64,000 nt of DNA from Oscillospiraceae bacterium. Its GTDB lineage: Bacteria > Bacillota > Clostridia > Saccharofermentanales > Saccharofermentanaceae. The notes below the pieces were generated by a model that was given only the letters and a program-made list of their open reading frames with translations, ran no database searches and had not been told where the DNA came from. Positions within the stretch are counted from its first letter, which is position 1. The number at the start of each line of letters is the position of its first letter. The position numbers were made by a program, and so were the translations under genes. Location of the stretch: contig CADCLV010000004.1 of assembly GCA_902802325.1 (NCBI GenBank), forward strand, positions 124,001 through 188,000, written 5' to 3'. Positions 10,142 through 19,309 of this stretch are shown one piece after another.

Positions 10142-10178
10142 AAAAAGGACGGTCTCCAAAACGGAAACCGTCCTTTTT
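10142..10178. terminator. Bidirectional intrinsic terminator
   Basis: AAAAAGGACGGT and ACCGTCCTTTTT form a 12-bp inverted repeat with a 13-base loop. A-rich and T-rich flanks on both sides allow it to end the ABC-F transcript and the converging deacetylase transcript. Confidence 0.9.
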
Positions 10179-10199
10179 GTCTTTGAGTTTATTACCCGA

Positions 10200-11231
10200 T
10201 CAGGACTCCGGCTTCTTACCGAATACGTACTTGTTGCTGGAGTATTCGTAGCGGACACCATATACCGGACCGCCCGGATAGGCTTCAACTGCCTCTGTCC
10301 AGCCCTGCGCCTTGGCATCCTCAATACCGATCTTATCGGAAGTAGCCTCCAGAAGCTGGGAAACGGTAACAAATACATATCCCTTCTCCTTCAGGCCCGT
10401 GATCATCTCATCCAGAGATTCCACTGTGGACTTGTGGGAATCATGGAGAAGTACGCAGTCATATTCACTGGCGTTATCGATAACGTGCTGTGCCGTATAG
10501 TGGGCATCACCCAGAGCCGGCTTCTGCCAGTCAGCCGGGCAGCTGGCATCGTTCCAGTTGATCACGTATTCCCTGTTCTCCAGTGCATACTTGAATAATC
10601 CGGTATTCGTAAGTCCGGCACCTTGCGGCGGACGGATAACGGTGGCCTTCTGGCCGATCTTGGCCATCAGTGCCTCATCGCACTTTCTCAGTTCTTCATA
10701 AGCCTGATCCGCATCTACTTTCGAAAGGATCGTGTGGCTCCAGGTGTGGTTTCCGATCTCGCACTTCAAGTCGACCATGCGCTGCAGAAGCGCCTGATCT
10801 GCGCCGCTGACATTCTGTCCCAGCATGAAGAAAGTTGCCACGATGCCGTGCTTTTCCAATGTATCCAGCACCTGCTGGGTGTTCTCGCAAGGACCGTCAT
10901 CGAAAGTCAGCGCGATCAGCTTGGTACCGGCCGGATAAGTCGCATGGGCTTCCGGAACGGTCGCTTCCGTTGTCGCCTCCGTAGTGGTATCCTCCGGAAC
11001 GGTCACATCCGCGCTTACATCTGCGGACGGATCCGAAGACTGCTCCGCAATCGTTGTTGTGGTGGTAGTATCACTCTTCTTGTCGCTTTTTCTCTTGTTA
11101 ATGGCATTGACCATTACCACAAAAGCCAAAAGCAGGATCATTAAGACCGCAAGCAGAGACAGCGCCGTATTTGAAAGTGCGCGTAACTGTGCATTGAGAC
11201 TCCGCTTCGGTCCGCTTGGCATTGAACTCAT
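10200..11231 (-). CDS. Membrane-anchored polysaccharide deacetylase (NodB domain)
   Basis: Predicted peptidoglycan or surface-glycan N-deacetylase acting outside the cell. One membrane anchor (residues about 20-45) is followed by a Thr/Ser/Glu-rich linker (50-95) and a NodB domain (about 105-320). Motifs: TFDDGP with the catalytic Asp and metal Asp, HTWSH with two metal-binding histidines, RPPQG (Tyr replaced by Gln in the usual RPPYG), and LLHDS with the C-terminal histidine. About 30 residues follow the catalytic domain. The gene stands alone, with its own extended -10 promoter and a shared terminator. The 343-residue length fits PgdA/PdaA-like enzymes; the substrate is not determined. Confidence 0.88.
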   Translation of the reverse strand: MSSMPSGPKRSLNAQLRALSNTALSLLAVLMILLLAFVVMVNAINKRKSDKKSDTTTTTTIAEQSSDPSADVSADVTVPEDTTTEATTEATVPEAHATYPAGTKLIALTFDDGPCENTQQVLDTLEKHGIVATFFMLGQNVSGADQALLQRMVDLKCEIGNHTWSHTILSKVDADQAYEELRKCDEALMAKIGQKATVIRPPQGAGLTNTGLFKYALENREYVINWNDASCPADWQKPALGDAHYTAQHVIDNASEYDCVLLHDSHKSTVESLDEMITGLKEKGYVFVTVSQLLEATSDKIGIEDAKAQGWTEAVEAYPGGPVYGVRYEYSSNKYVFGKKPES

Positions 11232-11272
11232 TATGGATTGCCTCCTATACTCTTAGAAAACATACTAAAAGG

Positions 11273-11317
11273 ATTATAACATACATTGTCGGGAGCAGTT
11301 CAACGGATACGTATCCG
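11273..11317 (-). promoter_or_regulatory. Deacetylase promoter with perfect 14-bp palindrome upstream
   Basis: The minus strand has TGTTATAAT (extended -10, 11273-11281). A TTGAAC sits 19 bp upstream. Immediately above the promoter is the perfect palindrome CGGATACGTATCCG (11304-11317), overlapping the -35 region, as expected for an operator. No cognate regulator is identified. Confidence 0.6.
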
Positions 11318-11330
11318 AAATCACCTTGTA

Positions 11331-11362
11331 AAGAAAAAGGACTGTCTCCGAAGAGACAGTCC
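11331..11362 (-). terminator. Intrinsic terminator of fba
   Basis: On the minus strand GGACTGTCTC, a short TTCG-type loop and GAGACAGTCC are followed by TTTTTCTT. It lies 36 bp after the fba stop codon. Confidence 0.92.
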
Positions 11363-11397
11363 CTCTGAACATTTTATAGAAATGTTTTCCGAAGAAA

Positions 11398-12366
11398 TCA
11401 GGCCTTGCCGTTAGAACCCAGAACATACTGGATCTTGTGAGCAACCATATCCTTAACAGCCTGACGGGCCGGCTTCAGATACTGGCGAGGATCGAAGTGA
11501 TCCGGATGCTCAGCGAAGTACTTACGGATGGTACCTGTCATAGCCAGACGGATATCGGAGTCGATGTTGATCTTGCAGACTGCGAGGGTAGCTGCCTTAC
11601 GGAGCTGCTCTTCCGGAATACCAACTGCATCCGGCATGTTACCGCCATACTGGTTAACCATCTTTACGAACTCCTGCGGAACGGAAGAAGAACCATGCAG
11701 TACGATCGGGAAGCCCGGGAGCTTCTTCATGCACTCTTCCAGAACGTCGAAACGGAGCGGCGGCGGAACGAGGATACCTTCCTCATTTCTTGTGCACTGT
11801 GCAGCAGTGAACTTGTAAGCACCGTGGGAAGTACCGATAGCGATAGCCAGGGAGTCGCAGCCTGTTCTGCTTACGAACTCTTCAACTTCTTCCGGACGTG
11901 TATAAGACTCATGACCAGCCTCTACTACTACTTCGTCCTCGATACCGGCCAGAGTACCCAGCTCAGCCTCAACAACTACGCCGTGAGCGTGAGCGTACTC
12001 AACAACCTGCTTTGTCAGAGCGATGTTATCCTCGAAAGACTTGGAGGAAGCGTCGATCATTACGGAAGTAAAACCACCGTCGATGCAGGACTTGCAGAGC
12101 TCGAAGGAATCACCATGGTCCAGATGCAGAGCGATCGGGATCTCCGGATTTTCAGCAACAGCAGCCTCAACGAGCTTTACAAGATAGGTGTGGTTCGCAT
12201 AAGCTCTGGCACCCTTGGAAACCTGGAGGATAACCGGGCTCTTCAGTTCGCCTGCAGCCTCTGTGATACCCTGAACGATCTCCATGTTGTTTACGTTAAA
12301 AGCACCAACAGCATAACCGCCGTCATATGCCTTCTTAAACATTTCAGTAGTAGTAACTAATGGCAT
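11398..12366 (-). CDS. fba: Class II fructose-bisphosphate aldolase
   Basis: Zinc-dependent glycolytic aldolase cleaving fructose 1,6-bisphosphate to DHAP and glyceraldehyde 3-phosphate. The sequence starts MPLVTTTEMF and has AFNVNNME. The metal and active-site motif is ALHLDHGDS, with further metal histidines in GTSHGAYKF and VLHGSSSVP. The 322-residue length suits the class IIB form. Strong ribosome site AAGGAGA. Flanked by its own promoter and terminator, so it is monocistronic, as expected for a highly expressed glycolytic gene. Confidence 0.96.
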   Translation of the reverse strand: MPLVTTTEMFKKAYDGGYAVGAFNVNNMEIVQGITEAAGELKSPVILQVSKGARAYANHTYLVKLVEAAVAENPEIPIALHLDHGDSFELCKSCIDGGFTSVMIDASSKSFEDNIALTKQVVEYAHAHGVVVEAELGTLAGIEDEVVVEAGHESYTRPEEVEEFVSRTGCDSLAIAIGTSHGAYKFTAAQCTRNEEGILVPPPLRFDVLEECMKKLPGFPIVLHGSSSVPQEFVKMVNQYGGNMPDAVGIPEEQLRKAATLAVCKINIDSDIRLAMTGTIRKYFAEHPDHFDPRQYLKPARQAVKDMVAHKIQYVLGSNGKA

Positions 12367-12422
12367 AAGAATATCTCCTTTATGTTATTTAATTATATAT
12401 GCATATATTTGCACCACAGATA

Positions 12423-12451
12423 ATTTTAAGGTGGAATGAAGTTTTCGTCAA
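12423..12451 (-). promoter_or_regulatory. Promoter of fba
   Basis: TTGACG (12446-12451), a 17-bp spacer and TAAAAT (12423-12428) on the minus strand. The leader to the ATG is about 50 bases. The -35 nearly touches the stop codon of the upstream membrane-protein gene. Confidence 0.8.
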
Positions 12452-12453
12452 TC

Positions 12454-13239
12454 TTAATCTTCGCTCTTTTCGACTTTCTCTTCTACTGCCTCTTCCACCT
12501 TTTCAACTGCTTCCGCAGCTTCTTCAGCAGCAGCCTTCTCGGCCTCTTCTGCTGCCTTGGCAGCTTCTTCCGCTTTCTCGGTCTTTTCTTCCTTCAGGAC
12601 GCTCTTTACGAGAGAAGCCACATCATCCGAAGATGTCTTTTCATCTTCTTCATCGGTCTTTAATGCGTCATACTTTTCCTTGGCCTTGTAAACAGCGGAT
12701 ACAGCCTTTGCCTCTTTTACAAGAAGATCAAAGTCTTCCTTTGTTGCCAGATCCTTGGAAGATGTCTGATAGCAGACTTCCTCATATACATTATCCAGGA
12801 TCAGGTAATCCACATGCTCCATGTTGGCGCCGAGGGTGGAGTTTTTAAGAAGCTGGGCAACTCTGTCACCTTCACCGTCTCTGGCATCAAAAGAATCAAA
12901 AGGAATCGTGATCTTAGAGAACATATAGCGAAGAGCCACTTCGTTATTCTTGTAGTCCATGGCCACACGATACTTGGCAATGACAAATGTATGGATGAAA
13001 ACGATGGCGCAGACAATGAAGACGGCTACGAATACGCACCACAGAAGCGGTGTCGGCGCTGTGTCTCCAACCAGAAGATAACCCAAAAGACCTGCGTCTA
13101 CTGCGGCGATCAGTACCGTCAAAATTCTTCTTTTTAAGATCTGCGACTTGGATGCCGGAAAGCAGTGCACCGTATCCTTTGGCAGTTTGTCCAGTTCCTC
13201 CTGGGAGATCTCAATGATCTTCTCTTCATTTTCGCTCAT
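12454..13239 (-). CDS. Hypothetical membrane protein with Glu/Ala/Lys-rich tail
   Basis: 261 residues, good ribosome site (AGGAGGGTGAAGC before ATG). Two adjacent hydrophobic segments (about 37-60 and 65-92) suggest a two-pass membrane protein. A folded middle region follows (about 95-185). The last 65 residues are low-complexity repeats of Glu, Ala and Lys that should form a highly charged helix. No named family recognised. It is the last gene of the XRE-ligase-valS operon (25 bp after valS). No terminator is obvious before the fba promoter. Confidence 0.75.
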   Translation of the reverse strand: MSENEEKIIEISQEELDKLPKDTVHCFPASKSQILKRRILTVLIAAVDAGLLGYLLVGDTAPTPLLWCVFVAVFIVCAIVFIHTFVIAKYRVAMDYKNNEVALRYMFSKITIPFDSFDARDGEGDRVAQLLKNSTLGANMEHVDYLILDNVYEEVCYQTSSKDLATKEDFDLLVKEAKAVSAVYKAKEKYDALKTDEEDEKTSSDDVASLVKSVLKEEKTEKAEEAAKAAEEAEKAAAEEAAEAVEKVEEAVEEKVEKSED

Positions 13240-13264
13240 GCTTCACCCTCCTGTTATTGTTCGA

Positions 13265-15916
13265 TTATTTCAGAGCTGCAATACGTGCCAGCACGTTATC
13301 TAACATTTCCTTATACTTGGCCTGCTTTTCACGTTCAGCGGCAATGACCTTCTCCGGAGCCTTCTTAACAAATTCTTCGTTTGCCAGCTTGCCGTTCACA
13401 CGTTTCATCTCTCCTTCGAGACGTTCCTTCTCCTTGCCGAGACGCTCCAGTTCCTTATCAATATCGATCAGGTCCTCAAGCGGGATATAGATCTCACCTG
13501 CAGAGCAGACACAGGCAACAGCCGTATTCGGGATACCGTCCTTGTCTTTTCTGGTCTCCACTTCCGTAACGTTGGCCAGTCTTTCAAGGAAAGCCTTACC
13601 ATCCAGGAACATGCCGGCTGTCTCGTCATCAGAGGTAACGAGGATCATGCCGATCTTACGGGACGGAACCACGCCCATGTCGGTTCTGACATTACGGATG
13701 GAACGGATCGCATCCATCAGGACTTCCATCTGCTTCTCTTCCTTCGGGAATACTTCGTTTTCACGGTATTCCGGCCAGGTGGAGATCATGATGGAATCAC
13801 TCTTATCTGTAAGTACCAGATTTCTGTAGACATCTTCACTCAGGAACGGCATGAAAGGGTGCAGAAGCTGCATGGATCTGCCGAGAACATCATTTAAGAT
13901 GTACTGTGCTTCTTTTCTCGTACTGCATTCCTTATCGAAGAGACGGGACTTGGCGATCTCGATGTACCAGTCGCAGTATTCTTCCCAGATGAAAGAGTTG
14001 ATCTTGGAAAGAGCCACACCGAACTCGTAGTTATCGAAATTATCGGTAACTTCCTTGATGACCTGATTCATGCGGGACAGGATCCACTTATCTTCGAGAG
14101 TGAATTTAGAAGGATCCACATCGTCAAAGGTCAGGTCATCTTCGCAGTTCATCAGGACGAACTTCATGGCATTCCAGATCTTGTTGCCGAAGTTTCTGCC
14201 GGCCTCGATCTTATCCTGCTGGAAACGCTGGTCATTTCCCGGAGCATTACCGGTAACGAGAGCATAACGAAGCGCGTCCGCACCGAACTTCTCGATGATC
14301 TCGAGAGGATCGATACCGTTACCCAGAGACTTACTCATCTTTCTGCCCTGGGAGTCACGTACGAGGCCGTGGATCAGGACAGTATCGAAAGGTGTCTGCT
14401 TCATGTGGGCGCAGCCGGCAACGATCATACGGGATACCCAGAAGGTAATGATGTCATAACCGGTAACCAGTGTATTTGTCGGATAATAACGCTTCAGATC
14501 CGCAGTCTCATTCGGCCAGCCCAGAGTAGAGAACGGCCACAGTGCCGAGGAGAACCAGGTATCCAGCGTATCCGGATCCTGACGCATCGGCTTTCCGCAC
14601 TTCGGACACAAAGCGGAATTTTCCTTGGTCACAACAAGTTCACCGCAGTCATCGCAGTAGAATGCCGGTATACGGTGACCCCACCAGAGCTGTCTGGAGA
14701 TACACCAGTCACGGATATCCTCCATCCAGTTGAAGTAGTTCTTATCGAATCTTTCCGGAACGAACTTTGTCTTTCCGGATCTTACCGCCTCGATAGCCGG
14801 CTCGGCCAGAGTCTTCATCTTTACGAACCACTGCAAAGACACTCTCGGCTCAACAGTGGTGCCACAGCGGTAGCAGGTACCTACGTTATGGGCATGGGGC
14901 TCAACCTTAATGAGGAATCCGCCCTCTTCCAGATCCTTTACGATCGCTTTTCTGGCTTCATAACGGTCCATGCCGGCATACTTCGGATAATCGTCTGTGA
15001 TCTTGGCATCCTCAGTAAGGACTGTGATCACCTCAAGGTTATGGCGAAGTCCTACCTCAAAGTCATTCGGGTCATGGGCAGGTGTGATCTTAACGACACC
15101 GGTACCAAACTCGATATCAACATAACTGTCGGCAACAACAGGGATTTTTCTTCCAACCAGCGGAAGGACCAGCATCTTGCCGATCACATCCTTATAACGC
15201 TCATCTTTCGGGTTTACGGCAACTGCGGTATCGCCCAGGAGTGTCTCCGGACGGGTGGTGGCCAGTTCCAGATATCCGGAACCATCTTCGAAAGGATAAC
15301 GAAGATGCCAGAAAGAACCCTGCTGATCTTCATACTCAACTTCGGCATTGGAGATCGAAGTCAGGCATTTCGGGCACCAGTTGATGATGCGCTCGCCACG
15401 ATAGATCAGGCCTTCGTTATAGTACTTAATAAATACTTCTTTTACCGCTTCCGAGCAGCCTTCGTCCATGGTGAAACGCTCATGGGACCAGTCACAGGAA
15501 GAACCGATCTTCTTAAGCTGTTCAACGATACGTCCGCCGTACTGCTTCTTCCATTCCCATGCGCGCTCCAGGAACTTGTCTCTTCCCAGATCGTCCTTGG
15601 TCAGGCCCTCTTCTTTCATCGTAGCAACGATTCTCGCCTCAGTTGCGATAGATGCATGGTCCGTACCCGGAACCCAGAGAGTATCAAAGCCCTTCATTCT
15701 CTTATAACGTACGAGGATATCCTGAAGTGTGTTATCGAGCGCATGACCCATGTGGAGCTGGCCCGTGATATTCGGCGGCGGCATTACGATGCAGAAAGAA
15801 TCTTTCGTCGTGTCGCCCGAAGGTTTGAAATAGCCTTTATTCATCCACTCTGAATAAAGTCTGCTCTCGGCCTCTTTCGGGTCAAAAGCCTTACTGATAT
15901 TGTCTGTACGTCCCAT
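13265..15916 (-). CDS. valS: Valyl-tRNA synthetase
   Basis: Charges tRNA-Val in the cytoplasm and edits threonine. The 883-residue length is typical. Class I signatures: PPPNITGQLHMGHALDNT (HIGH motif, about 48-65) and KMSKSLGNG (KMSKS). A zinc-binding pair is visible (CDDCGELV, CPKCGKP), and the C-terminal coiled-coil tRNA arm is present. The start codon shares one base with the stop of the acyl-CoA ligase gene (TAATG), so it is translationally coupled to that gene. It has no T-box leader of its own, unusual for a Firmicute valS. Confidence 0.97.
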   Translation of the reverse strand: MGRTDNISKAFDPKEAESRLYSEWMNKGYFKPSGDTTKDSFCIVMPPPNITGQLHMGHALDNTLQDILVRYKRMKGFDTLWVPGTDHASIATEARIVATMKEEGLTKDDLGRDKFLERAWEWKKQYGGRIVEQLKKIGSSCDWSHERFTMDEGCSEAVKEVFIKYYNEGLIYRGERIINWCPKCLTSISNAEVEYEDQQGSFWHLRYPFEDGSGYLELATTRPETLLGDTAVAVNPKDERYKDVIGKMLVLPLVGRKIPVVADSYVDIEFGTGVVKITPAHDPNDFEVGLRHNLEVITVLTEDAKITDDYPKYAGMDRYEARKAIVKDLEEGGFLIKVEPHAHNVGTCYRCGTTVEPRVSLQWFVKMKTLAEPAIEAVRSGKTKFVPERFDKNYFNWMEDIRDWCISRQLWWGHRIPAFYCDDCGELVVTKENSALCPKCGKPMRQDPDTLDTWFSSALWPFSTLGWPNETADLKRYYPTNTLVTGYDIITFWVSRMIVAGCAHMKQTPFDTVLIHGLVRDSQGRKMSKSLGNGIDPLEIIEKFGADALRYALVTGNAPGNDQRFQQDKIEAGRNFGNKIWNAMKFVLMNCEDDLTFDDVDPSKFTLEDKWILSRMNQVIKEVTDNFDNYEFGVALSKINSFIWEEYCDWYIEIAKSRLFDKECSTRKEAQYILNDVLGRSMQLLHPFMPFLSEDVYRNLVLTDKSDSIMISTWPEYRENEVFPKEEKQMEVLMDAIRSIRNVRTDMGVVPSRKIGMILVTSDDETAGMFLDGKAFLERLANVTEVETRKDKDGIPNTAVACVCSAGEIYIPLEDLIDIDKELERLGKEKERLEGEMKRVNGKLANEEFVKKAPEKVIAAEREKQAKYKEMLDNVLARIAALK

Positions 15917-17613
15917 TATTTCGCCTCCAGTTTTTCGCTATCTCTCTTTCTGATATCGGCACGCTTGATCTTGCCGGATGTGGTCTTCGGAAGTTCATCG
16001 ACGTACTCAACGACACGAGGATATTTATACGGTGCCGTTGTCTTCTTTACGTGATTCTGAAGTGTCTTTGTCAGTTCTTCAGAAGGCTCGTATCCCTTAG
16101 CCAGAACGATAGTCGCCTTAACCGCAAAACCTCTGACCGGATCCGGAACACCGGTAACGGCGCACTCGAGAACGGCCGGATGCTCCATCAGGGCGCTTTC
16201 TACCTCGAAAGGTCCGATACGGTAACCGGAAGACTTAATTACGTCATCCACACGCCCGACATACCACAGGAATCCGAGCTCGTCACGATATGCGGTATCA
16301 CCTGTATGGTAAAGGCCGTCATGCCAGGACTTTGCCATTGCTTCCGGATTCTCCTCATATCGCAGGAGAAGTCCTACCGGACGTCCGCCGTATTCTTCGG
16401 AAGTTCTGATGCAGATCTCGCCGGTCACACCGGTGGGGCACTCATTTCCGTCCGGATCCACAACAGCAACATGGAAGCCCGGTACCGGGTAACCCATGGA
16501 ACCGGTTCTCGGAAGTACCCACGGGAAGTAGGTGCCGCAGACAACAGATGTCTCGGACTGGCCGAAACCTTCATAGATCTTACAGCCGGTATTCTTCAGC
16601 CACTGGTTGTACACCTCCGGGTTCAATGCTTCACCTGCGGTGCAGCAGTGCTTGAGGTGAGAAAAATCATAGCCTTCAAAGCTTTCCTTGATCATGAAAC
16701 GGTACATGGTTGGCGGTGCGCAGAAAGTGGTGATCTTATAATCACAGATCTTCTGCAGGATATCCGCGCCATGGAACTTATCGAAATCGTAGATGAAGAG
16801 GGCTGCTTCGCCGAACCACTGGCCATAGAATTTACCCCACATGCACTTCATCCAGCCGGTATCGGAGATGGTGAAGTGAAGTTTTCCTTCTTCAACACGG
16901 TGCCAGAAAACACCTGTGAAAAGGTGACCCAGCGGCAATGTATGGTCGTGAAGGACCATCTTCGGATAACCTGTCGTACCGGAACTAAAGCACATCAGCA
17001 TCGGATCGGTCGCCATAATATCATCGGCGCCGGTCGGACGGGTCCACTCGTCACTCATCTTCGCAACTTCTGCATCGAAGTCGATCCAGCCTTCCTTCTT
17101 CTTACCCCAGGTAACGCAGCGGATGACCTCGTGATCGTACTGATCCTGATCCTCATCGAAACGCTCTGTGCAGTCGTCATCACCGGTGATGACCGCCATC
17201 TTGATATGGGCGCTGTTGATACGATAGACATAGTCTTTTGCCATCAGCTGGTTGGTTGCCATAACGGTAACGGCACCGATCTTATGAAGGGCCAGTACCG
17301 AGAACCAGAACTGATAGCCTCTTTTGAGGACCAGAAGAACACGGTCGCCCTTTTTAATGCCCTGGCTCTTAAAGAAATTCGCGGTCATGTTGGAATACTT
17401 CTTGACATCACCGAAAGTAAAACGCTTCTCTTCATTATTCTTACTGACCCAGAGGATCGCCAGATCATTCGGCTTCTTGGCTGCGATCTCGTCCATAACG
17501 TCATAGGCGAAATTGAAGTTTTCCGGATAAGTAACTTTATAGTTTTTCTGCAGATCATCGAGGGTCACAAAATCGTCTCTGTTGCGGCCCACAAATTTTT
17601 CATAAATTGGCAC
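15916..17613 (-). CDS. AMP-forming acyl-CoA synthetase (medium-chain/acetyl-CoA ligase-like)
   Basis: ANL-superfamily ligase that activates a carboxylic acid through an acyl-adenylate and transfers it to CoA. A10-type motifs: CFSSGTTGYPKMVLH (phosphate loop, about 211-225), EGFGQSET (about 355), YHTGDTAYRD, GRVDDVIKSSGYRIGPFEVE, and the C-terminal lysine in TTSGKIKR. The 565-residue length and overall pattern resemble ACSM/medium-chain ligases more than housekeeping Acs. The substrate is unknown. It lies 3 bp after the XRE-cupin gene, a pairing common in Clostridia, so that protein is the likely regulator. Confidence 0.88.
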   Translation of the reverse strand: MPIYEKFVGRNRDDFVTLDDLQKNYKVTYPENFNFAYDVMDEIAAKKPNDLAILWVSKNNEEKRFTFGDVKKYSNMTANFFKSQGIKKGDRVLLVLKRGYQFWFSVLALHKIGAVTVMATNQLMAKDYVYRINSAHIKMAVITGDDDCTERFDEDQDQYDHEVIRCVTWGKKKEGWIDFDAEVAKMSDEWTRPTGADDIMATDPMLMCFSSGTTGYPKMVLHDHTLPLGHLFTGVFWHRVEEGKLHFTISDTGWMKCMWGKFYGQWFGEAALFIYDFDKFHGADILQKICDYKITTFCAPPTMYRFMIKESFEGYDFSHLKHCCTAGEALNPEVYNQWLKNTGCKIYEGFGQSETSVVCGTYFPWVLPRTGSMGYPVPGFHVAVVDPDGNECPTGVTGEICIRTSEEYGGRPVGLLLRYEENPEAMAKSWHDGLYHTGDTAYRDELGFLWYVGRVDDVIKSSGYRIGPFEVESALMEHPAVLECAVTGVPDPVRGFAVKATIVLAKGYEPSEELTKTLQNHVKKTTAPYKYPRVVEYVDELPKTTSGKIKRADIRKRDSEKLEAK

Positions 17614-17616
17614 GGA

Positions 17617-18180
17617 TCAAATATCCCCTTTCATTACGATCGCCAGGAATTTACACGGCTTACCGTTATTTGCCTTCATGGAATGCGGATAATCAGAATT
17701 GAAGTAGACGCTGTCTCCCTCATTCAATTCATATACGATATCTCCGATGAAGAGAGTCATAGACCCTTCTACCACGTAGTCGAACTCCTGTCCCTCATGG
17801 GCATGCTGGGTCGGCTTTTCAATATCGTTCGGTTCTACCGTAACCAGGAACGGATCGGCGATCTTTTTTCTAAATGTAAATGCTAAATGTCTATAGTTAT
17901 AAGCCGCACGGCGGTCAATCTCAAATCCTTCGCCCTTGCGGACGACGCAGGCGATAGAGAGTTTCGGAGAATCTCCGACCATAATGTCGACCATGTCGAC
18001 GCCGAGGATCACCGCCACATTATTCAGAAACGAGACGGAAAAATCTTTCTTTCCCTGTTCATAGAGAATATAATCCTCTTCAGATACTTCACAACGAGCT
18101 GCCATTGTCTTCACATCGATCTCTTCGATCTCGCGAAGTGCGGCGATTCTTTCGCCGATCTGACGCAATTGATCTGTCAT
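17617..18180 (-). CDS. XRE-type regulator with C-terminal cupin domain
   Basis: DNA-binding HTH (about residues 5-65, MAARCEVSEEDYILYEQGKK) followed by a small cupin (about 105-185, HAHEGQEFDYVVEGSM and YFNSDYPHS). Such proteins sense a small ligand in the cupin and regulate adjacent metabolic genes. An upstream GTG at 18186 is possible, but AGGAGG lies 7 bases before the ATG at 18180, which I chose (187 residues). It heads the operon with the acyl-CoA ligase and valS. A palindrome covering both divergent -35 elements suggests autoregulation. Confidence 0.87.
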   Translation of the reverse strand: MTDQLRQIGERIAALREIEEIDVKTMAARCEVSEEDYILYEQGKKDFSVSFLNNVAVILGVDMVDIMVGDSPKLSIACVVRKGEGFEIDRRAAYNYRHLAFTFRKKIADPFLVTVEPNDIEKPTQHAHEGQEFDYVVEGSMTLFIGDIVYELNEGDSVYFNSDYPHSMKANNGKPCKFLAIVMKGDI

Positions 18181-18211
18181 AGACACCCCTCCTAGGATAA
18201 TTCATCACTTT

Positions 18212-18240
18212 ATAATAGATTTCAAGGCATAAAGTGTCAA
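18212..18240 (-). promoter_or_regulatory. Promoter of the XRE-ligase-valS operon
   Basis: TTGACA (18235-18240, perfect consensus), 17-bp spacer, TATTAT (18212-18217). Its -35 directly abuts the -35 of the divergent moxR promoter. Confidence 0.88.
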
Positions 18241-18270
18241 CTGACAAAACAGCCAAATGTGCTGTATAAT
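18241..18270 (+). promoter_or_regulatory. Promoter of moxR-DUF58-DUF4129
   Basis: CTGACA (18241-18246), 18-bp spacer, TATAAT (18265-18270). TGTCAACTGACA (18235-18246), a 5-2-5 palindrome, spans this -35 and the divergent one. Confidence 0.78.
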
Positions 18271-18310
18271 ATGAAAACAACAATATATTGGTCGCTTTTC
18301 GGAGGTTTTT

Positions 18311-19309
18311 ATGGACAACACAGCTGGAGCAGGCAAGAATCAGGTGATTTCCCGTATAATTGACAACGTCGGAAAGGTCATCGTCGGAAAGGACAAGCAG
18401 ATCGAGCTTCTTATGGTCGCACTTCTTACCGGCGGACATGTTCTTCTGGAAGATGTTCCGGGAACAGGTAAGACAAAGACTGCCCGAGCTCTGGCCCAGT
18501 CGCTGAATCTGGAGTTTAAAAGAGTCCAGTTTACGATCGACCTTCTGCCTTCGGATCTGACCGGTATCCATTACTTTGACAGAAGCGCGGACAAGTTCGT
18601 TTTCCGTCCGGGTCCGCTTTTCACTAATATCCTTCTGGCAGACGAGATCAACCGTGCCACCGCCAGGACCCAGTCCAGTCTTCTGGAGTGCATGGAAGAA
18701 AAGCAGGTCACCGTTGACGGCGAGACCCATATCCTCCCTCCTCCGTTCCTGGTTATTGCGACCCAGAACCCGATCGAGTCCCAGGGTACCTTCCCGCTTC
18801 CGGAAGCCCAGCTGGACCGTTTCCTCATGATGCTGTCCATGGATTATCCGTCCCACGAAGAGAGCATCGCCATCTTAAAGCGCTATGCAACAGAAGACCC
18901 GCTTACCACGCTTCAGTCCGTGGCTGATCCTTCCGAGCTTTTCGCGATGCAGGAGGAAACCAGAAAGATCTTTGTTTCCGATCTTCTTTATGATTATGCG
19001 GCATCCATTGTCGAGGCGACCCGCCATGCATCGGAGATCCGTGTCGGCGCCAGCCCTCGTGCCCTTCTGGCCTTTGTTGCTGCGGCAAAAGCACTGGCGC
19101 TCCTGCGTGGCCGTGACCACTGTATTCCGGAAGACTTTAAGGAACTGGCAGTTCCGGTCCTTGCTCATCGTCTGTCTATGCAGTCATCCGGTATTTCTTC
19201 CCGAAATGCCAATGGTACTTTCATGAGCCAGCACGAATATGCTTCATCTGTAATGACCAGTATCCTGGGTTCGGTTCCCTGCCCGACGGAGGATTTCGAC
19301 CGTAAATGA
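18311..19309 (+). CDS. MoxR-family AAA+ ATPase
   Basis: Chaperone-like AAA+ protein of the MoxR family, usually working with DUF58 and VWA proteins to assemble or activate a partner. Walker A EDVPGTGKTKTA (about residues 48-59), Walker B NILLADEINRA, sensor 1 VIATQNPIE, and the C-terminal lid. 332 residues, standard length. Preceded by GGAGG. The ATG of the DUF58 gene overlaps its stop by 4 bp. No VWA protein or transglutaminase is in the cluster, so the client is unclear. Confidence 0.94.
   Translation: MDNTAGAGKNQVISRIIDNVGKVIVGKDKQIELLMVALLTGGHVLLEDVPGTGKTKTARALAQSLNLEFKRVQFTIDLLPSDLTGIHYFDRSADKFVFRPGPLFTNILLADEINRATARTQSSLLECMEEKQVTVDGETHILPPPFLVIATQNPIESQGTFPLPEAQLDRFLMMLSMDYPSHEESIAILKRYATEDPLTTLQSVADPSELFAMQEETRKIFVSDLLYDYAASIVEATRHASEIRVGASPRALLAFVAAAKALALLRGRDHCIPEDFKELAVPVLAHRLSMQSSGISSRNANGTFMSQHEYASSVMTSILGSVPCPTEDFDRK

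Noticed and set aside
14369-15853. 494-codon open frame on the plus strand
   Set aside because: Antisense to valS, whose motifs are complete; no protein family features.
16051-17886. 611-codon open frame on the plus strand
   Set aside because: Lies antisense to the acyl-CoA ligase and XRE-cupin genes, has no ribosome site or recognisable domains; a shadow of the real genes.
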